Of a DNA stretch of 64,000 nt, positions 47,729-56,697 are shown piece after piece; within the stretch, counting starts at the first letter, position 1, and the number at the start of each line of letters is the position of its first letter. The notes under the pieces are model-generated. The model made no database searches and was not told where the DNA came from. It was given only the letters and a program-made list of their open reading frames with translations. The translations under genes were made by a program, and so were the position numbers. The stretch is from the NCBI RefSeq assembly GCF_017831975.1, contig NZ_JAFDSS010000001.1, positions 310,001 to 374,000 of the forward strand. The letters are read 5' to 3'. Source of the stretch: Microbacterium terrae. Its GTDB lineage: Bacteria; Actinomycetota; Actinomycetes; Actinomycetales; Microbacteriaceae.

Positions 47729-49312
47729 ATGAAGCACCAAGCGACCACCGTCGGAGAGACGGCACTCGCTGCGTTGCGGCGCCATCCCGATCGCACCGCC
47801 TTCTCCTGGAGCGACGGCACAGGGCTTTCGAACACCGCGACCTACGCCCAGTGCCTCGATGCGATCGGACGCACGCAGGCGGTGTTCGCATCCGCAGGAC
47901 TCGTTCGGGGAGACGGGATCGCGGTGCTCGCAGGCAACACCGTCGACACCTGGCTCAGCGCGATGGCGGCGTGGTGCAGCGGCTTGCGTCTCACATACCT
48001 GCATCCGCGCGGATCGCTGGCGGACCACCTCCATCAGCTCGGCGATGCGCGAGCGCGCGCGCTCGTCGTCGACGTCGCGGCATTTGCGGACCGCGCCGCG
48101 GAGATACGTGCAGCCACGGCGGTGGAGCACATGCTGGCTCTCGGCAACGCGGACCTCGACGGCCCGACCATCGACCTCAGAGCTGCCCGTAAGAGCGCCG
48201 GTGCTCACAGCGCGGCGGATCTCGGCCGGGTCGATGACGTGCTGTGGCTCAACTACACAGGCGGAACGACGGGACGGCCCAAGGGCGTCGCCTACCGTCA
48301 TGCGAGCGTGCTCAACCAGACGCGGTCGATCCTCGCCGACTTCGAACTACCGGCGACCCCGCGCTACCTCGCGGTCGCGCCGATCACCCACGTCGCGGGG
48401 ACCAAGATCCTCCCCGTCCTCCATCGCGGGGGAACGGTTCATCTGATGGATCGCTTCACGCCCGGTGGCGTCCTGAGTGCGATCGAACGCGAGCGGATCA
48501 ACATGACGCTGCTGGTTCCGACGATGGTCTACGACCTCCTCGACAGCCCGGAACTGGAAGGCGCGGATCTGAGTTCGCTGGAGCTCGCGCTATATGGTGC
48601 GGCGCCGATGGCACCCCGCCGACTCGCAGAGGCTCACGAGCGGATCGGCCGCGTGTTCGCCCAACTCTACGGGCAGAGCGAGTGCTACCCGATCAGCTAC
48701 CTGGCGCGAGCCGAGCACGTGGGGGAGGATCCGGACGTGCTCGCCTCGTGCGGCTTTCCCGTCCACGCCGCTCAGGTGCGGCTGCTCGACGAGTCCGGCG
48801 CTGACGTACCGGCCGATGAGCCGGGCGAGATCTGCGTCCGGTCCGCCTCGGTGATGTCGGAGTACTGGGAGCAGCCGGAGCAGACCGAGGCGGCCTTGGC
48901 AGGCGGATGGCTCCACACCGGCGACATCGGACGCGTCGACGACCGGGGGTTGATCCGGATCGTCGATCGGAAGAAGGACCTCGTCGTGACGGGCGGCTTC
49001 AACGTGTTCCCGCGGGAGGTTGAAGACGTGTTGGCGAGTCATCCCGATGTCGGCGCAGTGGCGGTCTACGGACTGCCCGATGAGCACTGGGGCGAGGCCG
49101 TCACCGCGACGGTCGTGCTGCGCGCGGGCGCCACCGCCACTGCGGACGACCTTCGCAGCTGGGTGCGAGGGCGCAAGGGCGGCCTCCACACGCCCAAGCA
49201 GGTGTTCGTGGTCGATGGACTGCCGATGACAGCTGTCGGAAAGATCGACAAGAAATCTCTGCGCGACGGGCCCGTCGATCGCGGTGCGTCGCGCGCCCGT
49301 CACCAGTTCTGA
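47729..49312 (+). CDS. Acyl-CoA synthetase (AMP-forming ligase)
   Basis: Second ANL-family ligase, 527 residues. P-loop NYTGGTTGRPKG near residue 175, LYGQSECYP, TGDIGRVDDRGLIRIVDRKKD, and catalytic Lys in MTAVGKIDKKSLR close to the C-terminus. It belongs to the fatty/aromatic acid ligase group rather than acetyl-CoA synthetases. It follows the NMO-like gene by 42 bases and precedes the carboxylesterase, so it may activate the acid released from an ester by its neighbours. Confidence 0.9.
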   Translation: MKHQATTVGETALAALRRHPDRTAFSWSDGTGLSNTATYAQCLDAIGRTQAVFASAGLVRGDGIAVLAGNTVDTWLSAMAAWCSGLRLTYLHPRGSLADHLHQLGDARARALVVDVAAFADRAAEIRAATAVEHMLALGNADLDGPTIDLRAARKSAGAHSAADLGRVDDVLWLNYTGGTTGRPKGVAYRHASVLNQTRSILADFELPATPRYLAVAPITHVAGTKILPVLHRGGTVHLMDRFTPGGVLSAIERERINMTLLVPTMVYDLLDSPELEGADLSSLELALYGAAPMAPRRLAEAHERIGRVFAQLYGQSECYPISYLARAEHVGEDPDVLASCGFPVHAAQVRLLDESGADVPADEPGEICVRSASVMSEYWEQPEQTEAALAGGWLHTGDIGRVDDRGLIRIVDRKKDLVVTGGFNVFPREVEDVLASHPDVGAVAVYGLPDEHWGEAVTATVVLRAGATATADDLRSWVRGRKGGLHTPKQVFVVDGLPMTAVGKIDKKSLRDGPVDRGASRARHQF

Positions 49313-49326
49313 CAAGGAGCACCACC

Positions 49327-50862
49327 ATGCCATTCATCCACACCACCGTCGAACAGGGTGAGCTGCGCGGGATCAGCACCGCCGGCGTCGTGAGCTTCCT
49401 CGGGGTTCCCTACGGCGCGTCGACAGGCGGCGCGAATCGATTCCGTGCGCCCCAGCCCACTCCGCACTGGGAGGGCGTCCGGGATGCGCGCGAGTTCGGC
49501 CCTTCCGCCCCGCAACATGATCTGCGGGTCGCGCCCGCCGGGGCACTCGGCGACGTGCTCTCGATGCTCATGCCGCGAGGGGGGTCTCCGGTCGAGGCCG
49601 CGCCGACCGACGAGGACTGCCTGCGGGTCAACATCTGGGCACCCGAGGGGTGTGAGGGTGCGCAGCTGCCCGTGCTCGTCTGGTTGCACGGTGGCGGGTT
49701 CGCTGCAGGTTCGGGCAATGAGATGTCGTTCAACGGCGATGTGCTCGCGAAGGCAGGGGAGCTCGTCGTCGTCAGCGTGACGCATCGACTGGGGCTGCTC
49801 GGGTTCCTGGACCTTCGCGAGCTGGGTGAGCCCGAGTCGGCCAACGCGGGGATGCTCGACATCGTGGCTGCGCTCGAGTGGATCCGGCGCAACATCCACG
49901 CGTTCGGCGGAGACCCACGCCGCGTGACGATCTGCGGGCAGTCCGGCGGCAGCGGCAAGGTGGCGACGCTCAACGCGATGCCCAGCGCCAGGGCGCTCTT
50001 CGCCAGATCGATCATGATGAGCGGCCCATTCGGCCGCCCGCTGCCTGCCGAGGACGCCGCCGCGATGCGCGCCCAGGTTCTCGATGCGGTCGGGAACCCG
50101 TCGGTCGCCGATCTGCGGGAGGCGCCGCTCCCGAGACTTCTCGAGGTGCAGGCGGCGCTGCGCTCCGCCTCGTTCCTCCCGAAGCGCAACGAAAAGGGCC
50201 TCGCGATGACCCCGGGGTTCGGGCCGAGCATCGACGCCGTCCAGCTTCCTGAAGACGCCTTCGGGCAGGAGCCGACCGACGGAGTGCGGGGCAAGGAGCT
50301 GCTCATCGGCTGGACGACGCACGAGGCGACCTTCCTTCTCGCGGCGGAGGCGGACTTCTCGACGACGATGACTGCGCAGGATGCCGCGCAGCGCGTCGAT
50401 GCGCTGAAGGATCTTGACGGCGTGGGGTACGCGGAGCTCGTCGAGCGTCACCCCGGGGAGGCACCGCATCTGCTGCTCGGCCGTCGCCTGAGCTGGCTCG
50501 CCTTCGAGGGGCCGTCGCGAGTGATCGCAGATCAGGCGAGCGAGAAGGCTGCAGGCGTATGGGCCTACGAGTTCCGCCAGCCCACTGAGGTCCTCGACGG
50601 GTTGCTGGGGGCGACGCATTCGCTCGAGCTCGCCTACGTCTTCGGCACGGTCGATCGGATTCCGCTGACGGGCCGCAGCCTCGATCGCATGGCGGTGTCG
50701 CGCGAGATGATGACCGCGTGGGCGCGCTTCGCTCATGGCGGCGACCCGGGCTGGGAACGCTGGGGCGAGGCTCGACACGTCCACGGGTTCGGCGCGAGCG
50801 ACGCTGCGCTCCCGGGCTGGGTCGACCTGCGAGCGCCCCTCGCGCTCGGCGCTGCCGAGTAA
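49327..50862 (+). CDS. Type-B carboxylesterase
   Basis: Carboxylesterase of 511 residues without signal peptide. Oxyanion motif H121-GGGF; nucleophile S206 in the elbow GQSGGSGK (family usually GESAG); the His of the triad is in GATHSLELAYVFG. FLGVPYGA and EDCLRVNIWAP are standard type-B markers. Hydrolyses carboxylic esters in the cytoplasm. Ribosome binding site AAGGAG precedes ATG 49327. Part of the 46.7-53.3 kb operon. Confidence 0.92.
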   Translation: MPFIHTTVEQGELRGISTAGVVSFLGVPYGASTGGANRFRAPQPTPHWEGVRDAREFGPSAPQHDLRVAPAGALGDVLSMLMPRGGSPVEAAPTDEDCLRVNIWAPEGCEGAQLPVLVWLHGGGFAAGSGNEMSFNGDVLAKAGELVVVSVTHRLGLLGFLDLRELGEPESANAGMLDIVAALEWIRRNIHAFGGDPRRVTICGQSGGSGKVATLNAMPSARALFARSIMMSGPFGRPLPAEDAAAMRAQVLDAVGNPSVADLREAPLPRLLEVQAALRSASFLPKRNEKGLAMTPGFGPSIDAVQLPEDAFGQEPTDGVRGKELLIGWTTHEATFLLAAEADFSTTMTAQDAAQRVDALKDLDGVGYAELVERHPGEAPHLLLGRRLSWLAFEGPSRVIADQASEKAAGVWAYEFRQPTEVLDGLLGATHSLELAYVFGTVDRIPLTGRSLDRMAVSREMMTAWARFAHGGDPGWERWGEARHVHGFGASDAALPGWVDLRAPLALGAAE

Positions 50863-50897
50863 TCGTTCAGTTGCATTCACACGAAATGGAGGAGCAC

Positions 50898-52226
50898 ATG
50901 CTCGCATCCCCCGCGACTCTCGGCTCGTTGCCGCAGAAGGGGCACTACACGCCGCGCGCGTCAGCGCGCGTCGGGGTCGACGACTTCGACTACGTCGAGG
51001 AGGAGTGGCGCGTCACCGGCGTGACGGATGACGGCGACTATGAGACGGTCGCGCTGGTGCGGTTGCCGCGTGACAGGTCGAAGTTCTCGGGCACCGTGTT
51101 CGTCGAGCCGCTGCACATGCTCGGGTTCGCGCCGGTTTGGATCTACAGCGCGCCGTATTTCATGCGCGAGGGGCACGGGCACGTGACCGTCGCGAGCCAG
51201 CCCGAGACGCTGGACACGCACCTGCGCCCGCATGACGGCGAGAGATATGCGAGCCTCCACATCCCCGCACCCGACGTACCGCCGCTTCACGAGGCGGGGC
51301 TTCCGCCGGATGCGGAGGCGCTCGCGCTGGTGTGGGCGTCGATCGCGCGCCGCAATACGTGGTGCAGCACGGTGCTCGCGCAGGCGGGAGCAGCCATCCG
51401 TGCGAACGAGGGGCCCTTCGAGGGGGTCCGCCACGTGATCCTGGCAGGGCACTCCGAGACCGGTTTCGTGGTGACGACCTACATTCGCGAGGCACACGAC
51501 ACTCACCGGGCGCCGGACGGCTCTGCAGTGTACGACGGCTACTTCCCGTCGGGGTACCCCTCCTCGCCCTTCCGCGGGATCGACGTTCCGCTGGTTCAGA
51601 CCATCAGCGACGCGGATGTCTCGCATCCCGTCATCACCTTCACGACGGGATACGACGATCGCGCGTACCGTCGCGACGACAGCGACGACGCGGGAGACCT
51701 CTTCCGGCTGTATGAGCTCGCGGGAGCTCCGCATTCCGGCACGCGCTACCTCCCGTACAACTCGAATGCGCTGTGGGGGGCAGCCACCAAGGGTGCGGTG
51801 ACCGATACGACGCTCATGAGCACGTTCCCGCACAACGAGCTGTTCAACGCGACGCTCGAACACCTCGTCCGTTGGGTCGTCGACGGCGTCGCGCCGCCGC
51901 GTGCTCCCCGACTGGAGCTCGCCGAGGACGGCCGCGTCGCCCTCGATAGGCACGGCAACACCCGGGGAGGGGTGCGGTGCGCCCAGATGGACGTCCCGAC
52001 CCGTCGCTACTTCGCGAGAGCGCCTCTGCCGAGTGAGGACTACTTCTCGGTCGGTATCGAGGTTCCGTTCGCCGCGGACGAGCTGCTGGCACTGTACGGC
52101 GACGAGTCCGGCTATCGCGATGCGTTCCTCGCTCGGATCGATCAGCAACAGGTCGACGGATGGCTGCTCGCGGACGACGTCGATCAAATGCTCACAGACC
52201 TGCACGTAGAGATGGGACGTCGATGA
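50898..52226 (+). CDS. Alpha/beta hydrolase domain protein (Abhydrolase_10-like)
   Basis: Predicted hydrolase of 442 residues. The nucleophile elbow AGHSETG has S186; the expected acid/base pair is less certain, but FPHNELFNATLEHL near residue 310 offers a His. It shows the early FVEPLH and SAPYFMREGHG segments seen in the Abhydrolase_10 family of large esterase/transferase-like proteins. Start set at ATG 50898 by the GGAGGA site; ATG 50886 is an in-frame alternative. Its stop overlaps the amidohydrolase start. Confidence 0.7.
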   Translation: MLASPATLGSLPQKGHYTPRASARVGVDDFDYVEEEWRVTGVTDDGDYETVALVRLPRDRSKFSGTVFVEPLHMLGFAPVWIYSAPYFMREGHGHVTVASQPETLDTHLRPHDGERYASLHIPAPDVPPLHEAGLPPDAEALALVWASIARRNTWCSTVLAQAGAAIRANEGPFEGVRHVILAGHSETGFVVTTYIREAHDTHRAPDGSAVYDGYFPSGYPSSPFRGIDVPLVQTISDADVSHPVITFTTGYDDRAYRRDDSDDAGDLFRLYELAGAPHSGTRYLPYNSNALWGAATKGAVTDTTLMSTFPHNELFNATLEHLVRWVVDGVAPPRAPRLELAEDGRVALDRHGNTRGGVRCAQMDVPTRRYFARAPLPSEDYFSVGIEVPFAADELLALYGDESGYRDAFLARIDQQQVDGWLLADDVDQMLTDLHVEMGRR

Positions 52227-53311
52227 TGAATGAAGCCGATGTGACGCCGTGGGCCGGTCAGGAAGTGATCGACTGCCACTTCCACGAGCGGGCCACGGAC
52301 GAAGGGCTGATCGCCCACTTGGACGGTGCGGGGGTCTCCGGTGCGCTGGTGCTCGCGTTCGGTGACTTCACCGCACGCCATGCGAGCCTCGCGCAGACGC
52401 ACCCCGGGCGCATTCTCGGCTGGGCGCGCGGCGCTAAAATCGTGCCCAGCGATGTGGATCCCGAAGGGGATGGCACGTCTGCGGCATTCGACATGACCAG
52501 CGAGACCACGCCCGATGCCGTCACGCAGCTGCGTCAGCTGAAGCTCGGCGGCTGGAAGGGGTTCGCCGAGACCGGTGGCCCACTGGAGGTCGACTCACCC
52601 GAGCTGCAGCGGGCCTACGCGCTCGCGGGCGAGCTCGACGTGCCCGTGATGATGCACTTCCAGGCGACAGCGGCGCCGGGTCAGCCGGCGTATGGGATCC
52701 GCGGTTTCAGCCGGATCGAAGACATGCTGAAGAAGTACCCGCGCACGCGGTTCGTCGCTCACGCTCCGGACTTCTGGGGCGGCATCGATGCGCGCTACCG
52801 TGACGGCGGAATGTATCTGTTGGATGCCGTCGTACCGGGCGGGCTCTCGGATCGATTGCTCGCCGACTACGACAACCTGTACGGAGACCTCGGCGCCCCC
52901 TCCGCGCTGCTCCAGCTGCGGCGCGACCTCGACTTCACCACGGCGTTCCTCGAGCGTCACCGCTCGAAGCTGATGTTCGGCAGCGACTGCGGGTGTGCGG
53001 ACGGTCAGGGAACCCCGCCTGATGCGCCGGCGTGGCCCGTGGCAACCGGCGCCGCGCCGGCGGATGCCGGCGCCGGCCGCCCGGCCGCAGCCGGCTCGGC
53101 CGCAGGGGACGCGGATCGACCGGCCCCCGAGCCGAAGTTCGACGCCCAGATGGCGGCGGCGATGCAGACCGCGATGATGGCGCTCGGCGGTCTCGCCGGC
53201 AAGTGCATCGCTCGGGAGCTTCTCGACGTTGTGTGGCGTACCACCTCGCCAGAGACGTTCCACGACCTCGTGTCGGCCAACGCCCGCCGCGTCTACGCCC
53301 TCGACAGCTGA
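52223..53311 (+). CDS. Amidohydrolase family 2 protein with Ala/Pro-rich insert
   Basis: TIM-barrel metal-dependent hydrolase or decarboxylase of 362 residues. The N-terminal metal motif is H19-F-H21 (DCHFHERA), then MMHFQA, FVAHAPDF and the metal-ligand Asp D255 in FGSDCGC. After it, about residues 260-312 are a low-complexity Ala/Pro/Gly insert (APADAGAGRPAAAGSAAGDA) absent from most relatives, before the normal C-terminal helix. ATG at 52223 overlaps the previous stop; a second ATG follows at 52226. Likely ring- or lactone-opening, or decarboxylation of the operon's substrate. Confidence 0.82.
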   Translation: MMNEADVTPWAGQEVIDCHFHERATDEGLIAHLDGAGVSGALVLAFGDFTARHASLAQTHPGRILGWARGAKIVPSDVDPEGDGTSAAFDMTSETTPDAVTQLRQLKLGGWKGFAETGGPLEVDSPELQRAYALAGELDVPVMMHFQATAAPGQPAYGIRGFSRIEDMLKKYPRTRFVAHAPDFWGGIDARYRDGGMYLLDAVVPGGLSDRLLADYDNLYGDLGAPSALLQLRRDLDFTTAFLERHRSKLMFGSDCGCADGQGTPPDAPAWPVATGAAPADAGAGRPAAAGSAAGDADRPAPEPKFDAQMAAAMQTAMMALGGLAGKCIARELLDVVWRTTSPETFHDLVSANARRVYALDS

Positions 53312-53319
53312 CGTGTCAT

Positions 53320-53354
53320 GGCCGCTGACCGCTCGATTGAGGCGGTCAGCGGCC
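53320..53354. terminator. Bidirectional terminator between amidohydrolase and IclR genes
   Basis: Perfect 13-bp stem GGCCGCTGACCGC / GCGGTCAGCGGCC with a 9-base loop, between convergent genes. It overlaps the last codons of the regulator gene. Confidence 0.85.
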
Positions 53355-54113
53355 GATGACCGCCTCGACGATCGAGGGGACCTGCTCGACGAGCTGGGCC
53401 AGAGGCGTGCGGAAAGCGAGCGCGCTCACGCTGACCGCCCCCGGCAGCAGAAGCCGGGAGTCCGTGGGCATCGCCACCGCGACGCAGTTCACCCCGGCTT
53501 CGTTCTCCTGGTCGTCGACGGCGAAGCCGCGCTCGCGCGCTTCCTCGAGTGCGCCCCAGAGTGCAGCGATGTCGGTGATCGTGTGCTCGGTACGGCGGGG
53601 CAGTGGCCCCGGCCCGAGCAGTTCCACCAGGTCGGCGCGGTTCGCGACGACGTTGCTGAGCAGAAGCTTGCCCACTGCCGTGCAGTATGCGGGGTTGCGG
53701 CCGCCGATCACCGAGGTGAGTCGAACTGCACCGCTGGGCGGGTCCGCCTTCGCCCGGTACACCACATCGGTGCCCTCGAGGATGGCGTAGTGGGTGGTCT
53801 CCCCGAACTGCTCGGCGAGGCGATCGAGAACCGGGCCGACGATTGCGGAGTCCGGACGCTCGGCGATGGTGTGCAGTGCCAGTCGAAGGAACTCGTCGCC
53901 CAGGATGTACCGTCCGCGGCTGACTTGCGTGGCGAATCCGGCCCGCCGCAACGAGCCCAGTGCGCGATGGATCGTCGGCTTCGGGCTGTCGAGGCTCGAC
54001 GCGATCGCATCGAGCGTCAGTCCCTGCGGGTGCTCGCCGAGTTCGCGCAGTACGGCCAGCACCCGGTCCGAGCCGACGAGTCGGGTCGGGCTGTCGGAGG
54101 AGGAGTTGTTCAC
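53346..54113 (-). CDS. IclR-family transcriptional regulator
   Basis: Regulator of 255 residues. N-terminal winged helix GLTLDAIASSLDSPKPTIHRALGSLRRAGF (about 32-61); C-terminal effector-binding domain with the family stretches TAVGKLLLS and ERGFAVDDQENEAGVNCVAVA. It lies beside the SDR gene and opposite the sugar-acid operon, so it probably controls that divergent promoter region at 54843-54981, where an inverted repeat of IclR style is present. Confidence 0.9.
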   Translation of the reverse strand: MNNSSSDSPTRLVGSDRVLAVLRELGEHPQGLTLDAIASSLDSPKPTIHRALGSLRRAGFATQVSRGRYILGDEFLRLALHTIAERPDSAIVGPVLDRLAEQFGETTHYAILEGTDVVYRAKADPPSGAVRLTSVIGGRNPAYCTAVGKLLLSNVVANRADLVELLGPGPLPRRTEHTITDIAALWGALEEARERGFAVDDQENEAGVNCVAVAMPTDSRLLLPGAVSVSALAFRTPLAQLVEQVPSIVEAVIGR

Positions 54114-54167
54114 CGGTCTGTCCTTCCTGTACCGCGCATCGGCTGGCCGTCGCGCCCGGACACCGCT

Positions 54168-54842
54168 TCAGTAGGTGGCGCGTCCGCCGCTGATGTCGTA
54201 CACCGCGCCCGTGGAGAACGACACCTTGTCGGAGGCGAGCCAGGCGACCAGCTCGGCGACTTCGGATGCTTCGCCCACCCGCTTCATAGGGATGAGGCTC
54301 GTGATGTGTGCGAGCACATCGGGTGCGGTCGAGTCGTTCATGGGTGTGGCGATCACGGCGGGCGCGATCGCATTCACGATAACGCCCGTGGTGGCCAACT
54401 CCTTGCCGGCCGACTTTGTCAGCGCGATGACAGCGGCCTTGGTGGCCGAGTAGATGCTGAGATTCGGATTGCCGTCCTTGCCGGCCATGCTGGCGAAATT
54501 CACGATGCGTCCCCAGCCGCGCTCGACCATCCCGGGGATGAAGGCACGCATCATGCCGACCGTGCCGACGACGTTGACCTCGAACGTGCGGCGCCACTGG
54601 TCGGAGTCGGTCTCGACGAGCGACACGTTGGGGCCGACGATGCCGGCGGAGTTGATGACGATGTCGACCGGACCGATTCGATCGGCGAGAGCGGCGATCG
54701 CGGACTCATCGGTGATGTCGAGCACCTCGTCTGCGGTATCGGAGAGATCGACGGTGATGACCTCGATGCCTTCGGAACGCAGGCGAGCGGCGGTCGCCGC
54801 TCCCAGGCCGCTGGCTCCGCCTGTCACGATCGCGCGACGCAT
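54168..54842 (-). CDS. SDR family dehydrogenase (deoxy-ketoaldonate or aldose type)
   Basis: Short-chain dehydrogenase of 224 residues. TGGASGLG at 7-14; D32 after the second strand favours NAD; catalytic S118, Y131 and K135 are present. C-terminal IAPAVIATPMND and GAVYDISGGRATY are typical of sugar-acid SDRs. It is encoded divergently from the dehydratase operon and next to the IclR gene. A 2-keto-3-deoxy-L-fuconate-type dehydrogenase or an aldose dehydrogenase would fit the pathway. Confidence 0.82.
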   Translation of the reverse strand: MRRAIVTGGASGLGAATAARLRSEGIEVITVDLSDTADEVLDITDESAIAALADRIGPVDIVINSAGIVGPNVSLVETDSDQWRRTFEVNVVGTVGMMRAFIPGMVERGWGRIVNFASMAGKDGNPNLSIYSATKAAVIALTKSAGKELATTGVIVNAIAPAVIATPMNDSTAPDVLAHITSLIPMKRVGEASEVAELVAWLASDKVSFSTGAVYDISGGRATY

Positions 54843-54929
54843 GTAGTCCTCCTGTGCTCGGGGTCCGGTGCGACCCGCTGGTGGTTCGAGTGCGGAGAAG
54901 ACTGCGCTTCAGGCATCCTCCGTCTGCGC

Positions 54930-54935
54930 TAGGCT
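54930..54935 (+). promoter_or_regulatory. -10 box TAGGCT of the sugar-acid operon
   Basis: TAGGCT fits TAnnnT; transcription would start near 54942. Confidence 0.5.
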
Positions 54936-54943
54936 AACCGGTA

Positions 54944-54978
54944 TTCCAATGATGTGAGTACTTTTCCGAAAGTTGGAA
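54944..54978 (+). promoter_or_regulatory. Candidate IclR operator before the sugar-acid operon
   Basis: TTCC-GAAAGTT-GGAA (54964-54978) is a 15-base inverted repeat of the form found at IclR-type operators. TTCCAA (54944-54949) pairs as a second inverted half with TTGGAA (54973-54978). The repeats lie between the predicted transcription start and the ATG at 54982, overlapping the ribosome binding region, so bound protein would block elongation. Confidence 0.55.
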
Positions 54979-54981
54979 ATT

Positions 54982-56697
54982 ATGACTGAGTTGCGCAGCT
55001 CCGAGTGGTACGCGGGCGACGACCGCAATGCCTACATCCATCGGGCATGGATGCGCCGCGGCGTGCCGTCGAGCGCGTTCGAGGGGCGCCCGCAGATCGC
55101 GATCGCGAACACCGCGTCCGACCTCACCCCGTGCAACTCGCACCTCGACGAGGTTGCGGCCGCAGTGAAGAACGGGGTCTACGAGGCCGGCGGCATCCCG
55201 CTCGAGCTTCCCGTCGTCTCGCTGGGGGAGACGCAGGTGCGTCCGACGGCGATGCTGTGGCGCAACATGGCCGCGATGGCGACCGAGGAGATGCTTCGCG
55301 CCAACCCGATCGACGGCGTCGTGCTGCTGGGTGGCTGCGACAAGACGATCCCGTCGCTGCTGATGGCCGCGGCATCCGTCGACCTTCCCGCAGTCGTGGT
55401 TCCGGGCGGTCCGATGCTGACCGGTCACTTCCGGGGCGAGGCGCTCGGCTGCGGTACGGATGTGTGGCGGCTGTCCGAGGAGGTGCGTGCGGGCACGCTC
55501 AGCGAAGAGCAGTTCCTGAAGAGCGAGTCGTCGATGATCCGCTCCAAGGGTCACTGCAACACGATGGGTACCGCCTCGACGATGGCGCTCGTGGCTGAGG
55601 CCCTCGGCACGATCGTCCCCGGACTCGCCGGCACGCCTGCGCCCGACGCCCGCCTGCTCGAGGCCGCGCACGAGACCGGACGTCTCGCGGTGCAGCTCGT
55701 CGCCGACGACCGCCGCCCGTCGTCATTCCTCACGAAGGCGAACTTCCACAACGCGATTGTCGCGCTCGCCGCGATCGGGGGATCGACCAACGCCGTCGTG
55801 CACCTGCTCGCGATCGCGGGGCGCCTGGGGATCGACCTCTCGATCGACGACTTCGACCGCATCGGCGCGCAGGTGCCGCTGCTGGTGAACCTGCAGCCCG
55901 CCGGACGCTACCTCATGGACGACCTGTACCGGGCGGGCGGGTTCCTCGCGGTGATGCGCGAGGTGCGCGACCTCCTCGACCCGGAGGCGCTGACAGTCAC
56001 CGGCAAGCCGTTCGTCGACTATCTGGAGGACGCGAAGATCTGGGACGCCGACGTCATCACCCTGCGCGGCAACCCGCTGCAGCCGGCCGCGGGCATCACG
56101 GTGCTGCGGGGGTCGCTCGCGCCCGGTGGGGCGATCATCAAGCCCGCGGCCGCGTCGCCGCACCTGCTGAAGCACCGCGGCCAGGCGGTCGTGTTCGACT
56201 CGATCGAGGACTTCCATGCCCGCATCGACGACCCCGACCTCGACATCGACGCCGACAGCGTGATGGTGCTGCGCGGCTGCGGTCCGAAGGGCTACCCGGG
56301 CATGCCGGAGGTGTCGAACATGCCGCTGCCGCAGAAGCTGCTCGCCCAGGGTGTGCGCGACATGGTGCGCATCTGCGACGGCCGAATGTCGGGCACCGCG
56401 TACGGCACCGTCGTTCTGCACGTCACCCCTGAATCGGCCGCGGGCGGCCCTCTGTCGATCGTGCAGACGGGCGACTGGATCGAACTCGATGTCCGCGCTG
56501 GGCGCCTCGACCTCGACGTGGCCGCCGACGAGCTGGCGGCGCGTAGGCCGAACCAGGCGACGCTCGAAGGGTACGCCGCACCGCGCCGCGGGTGGGAGCG
56601 CCTCTACGTCGACCACGTGCTGCAGGCCGACCAGGGCGCCGACCTCGACTTCCTCGTCGGGGCATCGGGTTCTCAGGTGTCACGTGAGTCGCACTGA
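54982..56697 (+). CDS. IlvD/EDD-family aldonate dehydratase
   Basis: Fe-S dehydratase of 571 residues that removes water from an aldonate to give a 2-keto-3-deoxyaldonate. Cluster cysteines are visible in NTASDLTPCNSHL, LLGGCDKTIPS and KGHCNTMGTASTM. The absence of valine-pathway context and the lactonase, FAH and lactate-oxidase neighbours favour a sugar-acid enzyme (arabinonate/xylonate/fuconate-dehydratase subfamily) over dihydroxy-acid dehydratase. First gene of an eight-gene operon; a TTG at 54973 is in frame but ATG 54982 fits better. Confidence 0.88.
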   Translation: MTELRSSEWYAGDDRNAYIHRAWMRRGVPSSAFEGRPQIAIANTASDLTPCNSHLDEVAAAVKNGVYEAGGIPLELPVVSLGETQVRPTAMLWRNMAAMATEEMLRANPIDGVVLLGGCDKTIPSLLMAAASVDLPAVVVPGGPMLTGHFRGEALGCGTDVWRLSEEVRAGTLSEEQFLKSESSMIRSKGHCNTMGTASTMALVAEALGTIVPGLAGTPAPDARLLEAAHETGRLAVQLVADDRRPSSFLTKANFHNAIVALAAIGGSTNAVVHLLAIAGRLGIDLSIDDFDRIGAQVPLLVNLQPAGRYLMDDLYRAGGFLAVMREVRDLLDPEALTVTGKPFVDYLEDAKIWDADVITLRGNPLQPAAGITVLRGSLAPGGAIIKPAAASPHLLKHRGQAVVFDSIEDFHARIDDPDLDIDADSVMVLRGCGPKGYPGMPEVSNMPLPQKLLAQGVRDMVRICDGRMSGTAYGTVVLHVTPESAAGGPLSIVQTGDWIELDVRAGRLDLDVAADELAARRPNQATLEGYAAPRRGWERLYVDHVLQADQGADLDFLVGASGSQVSRESH

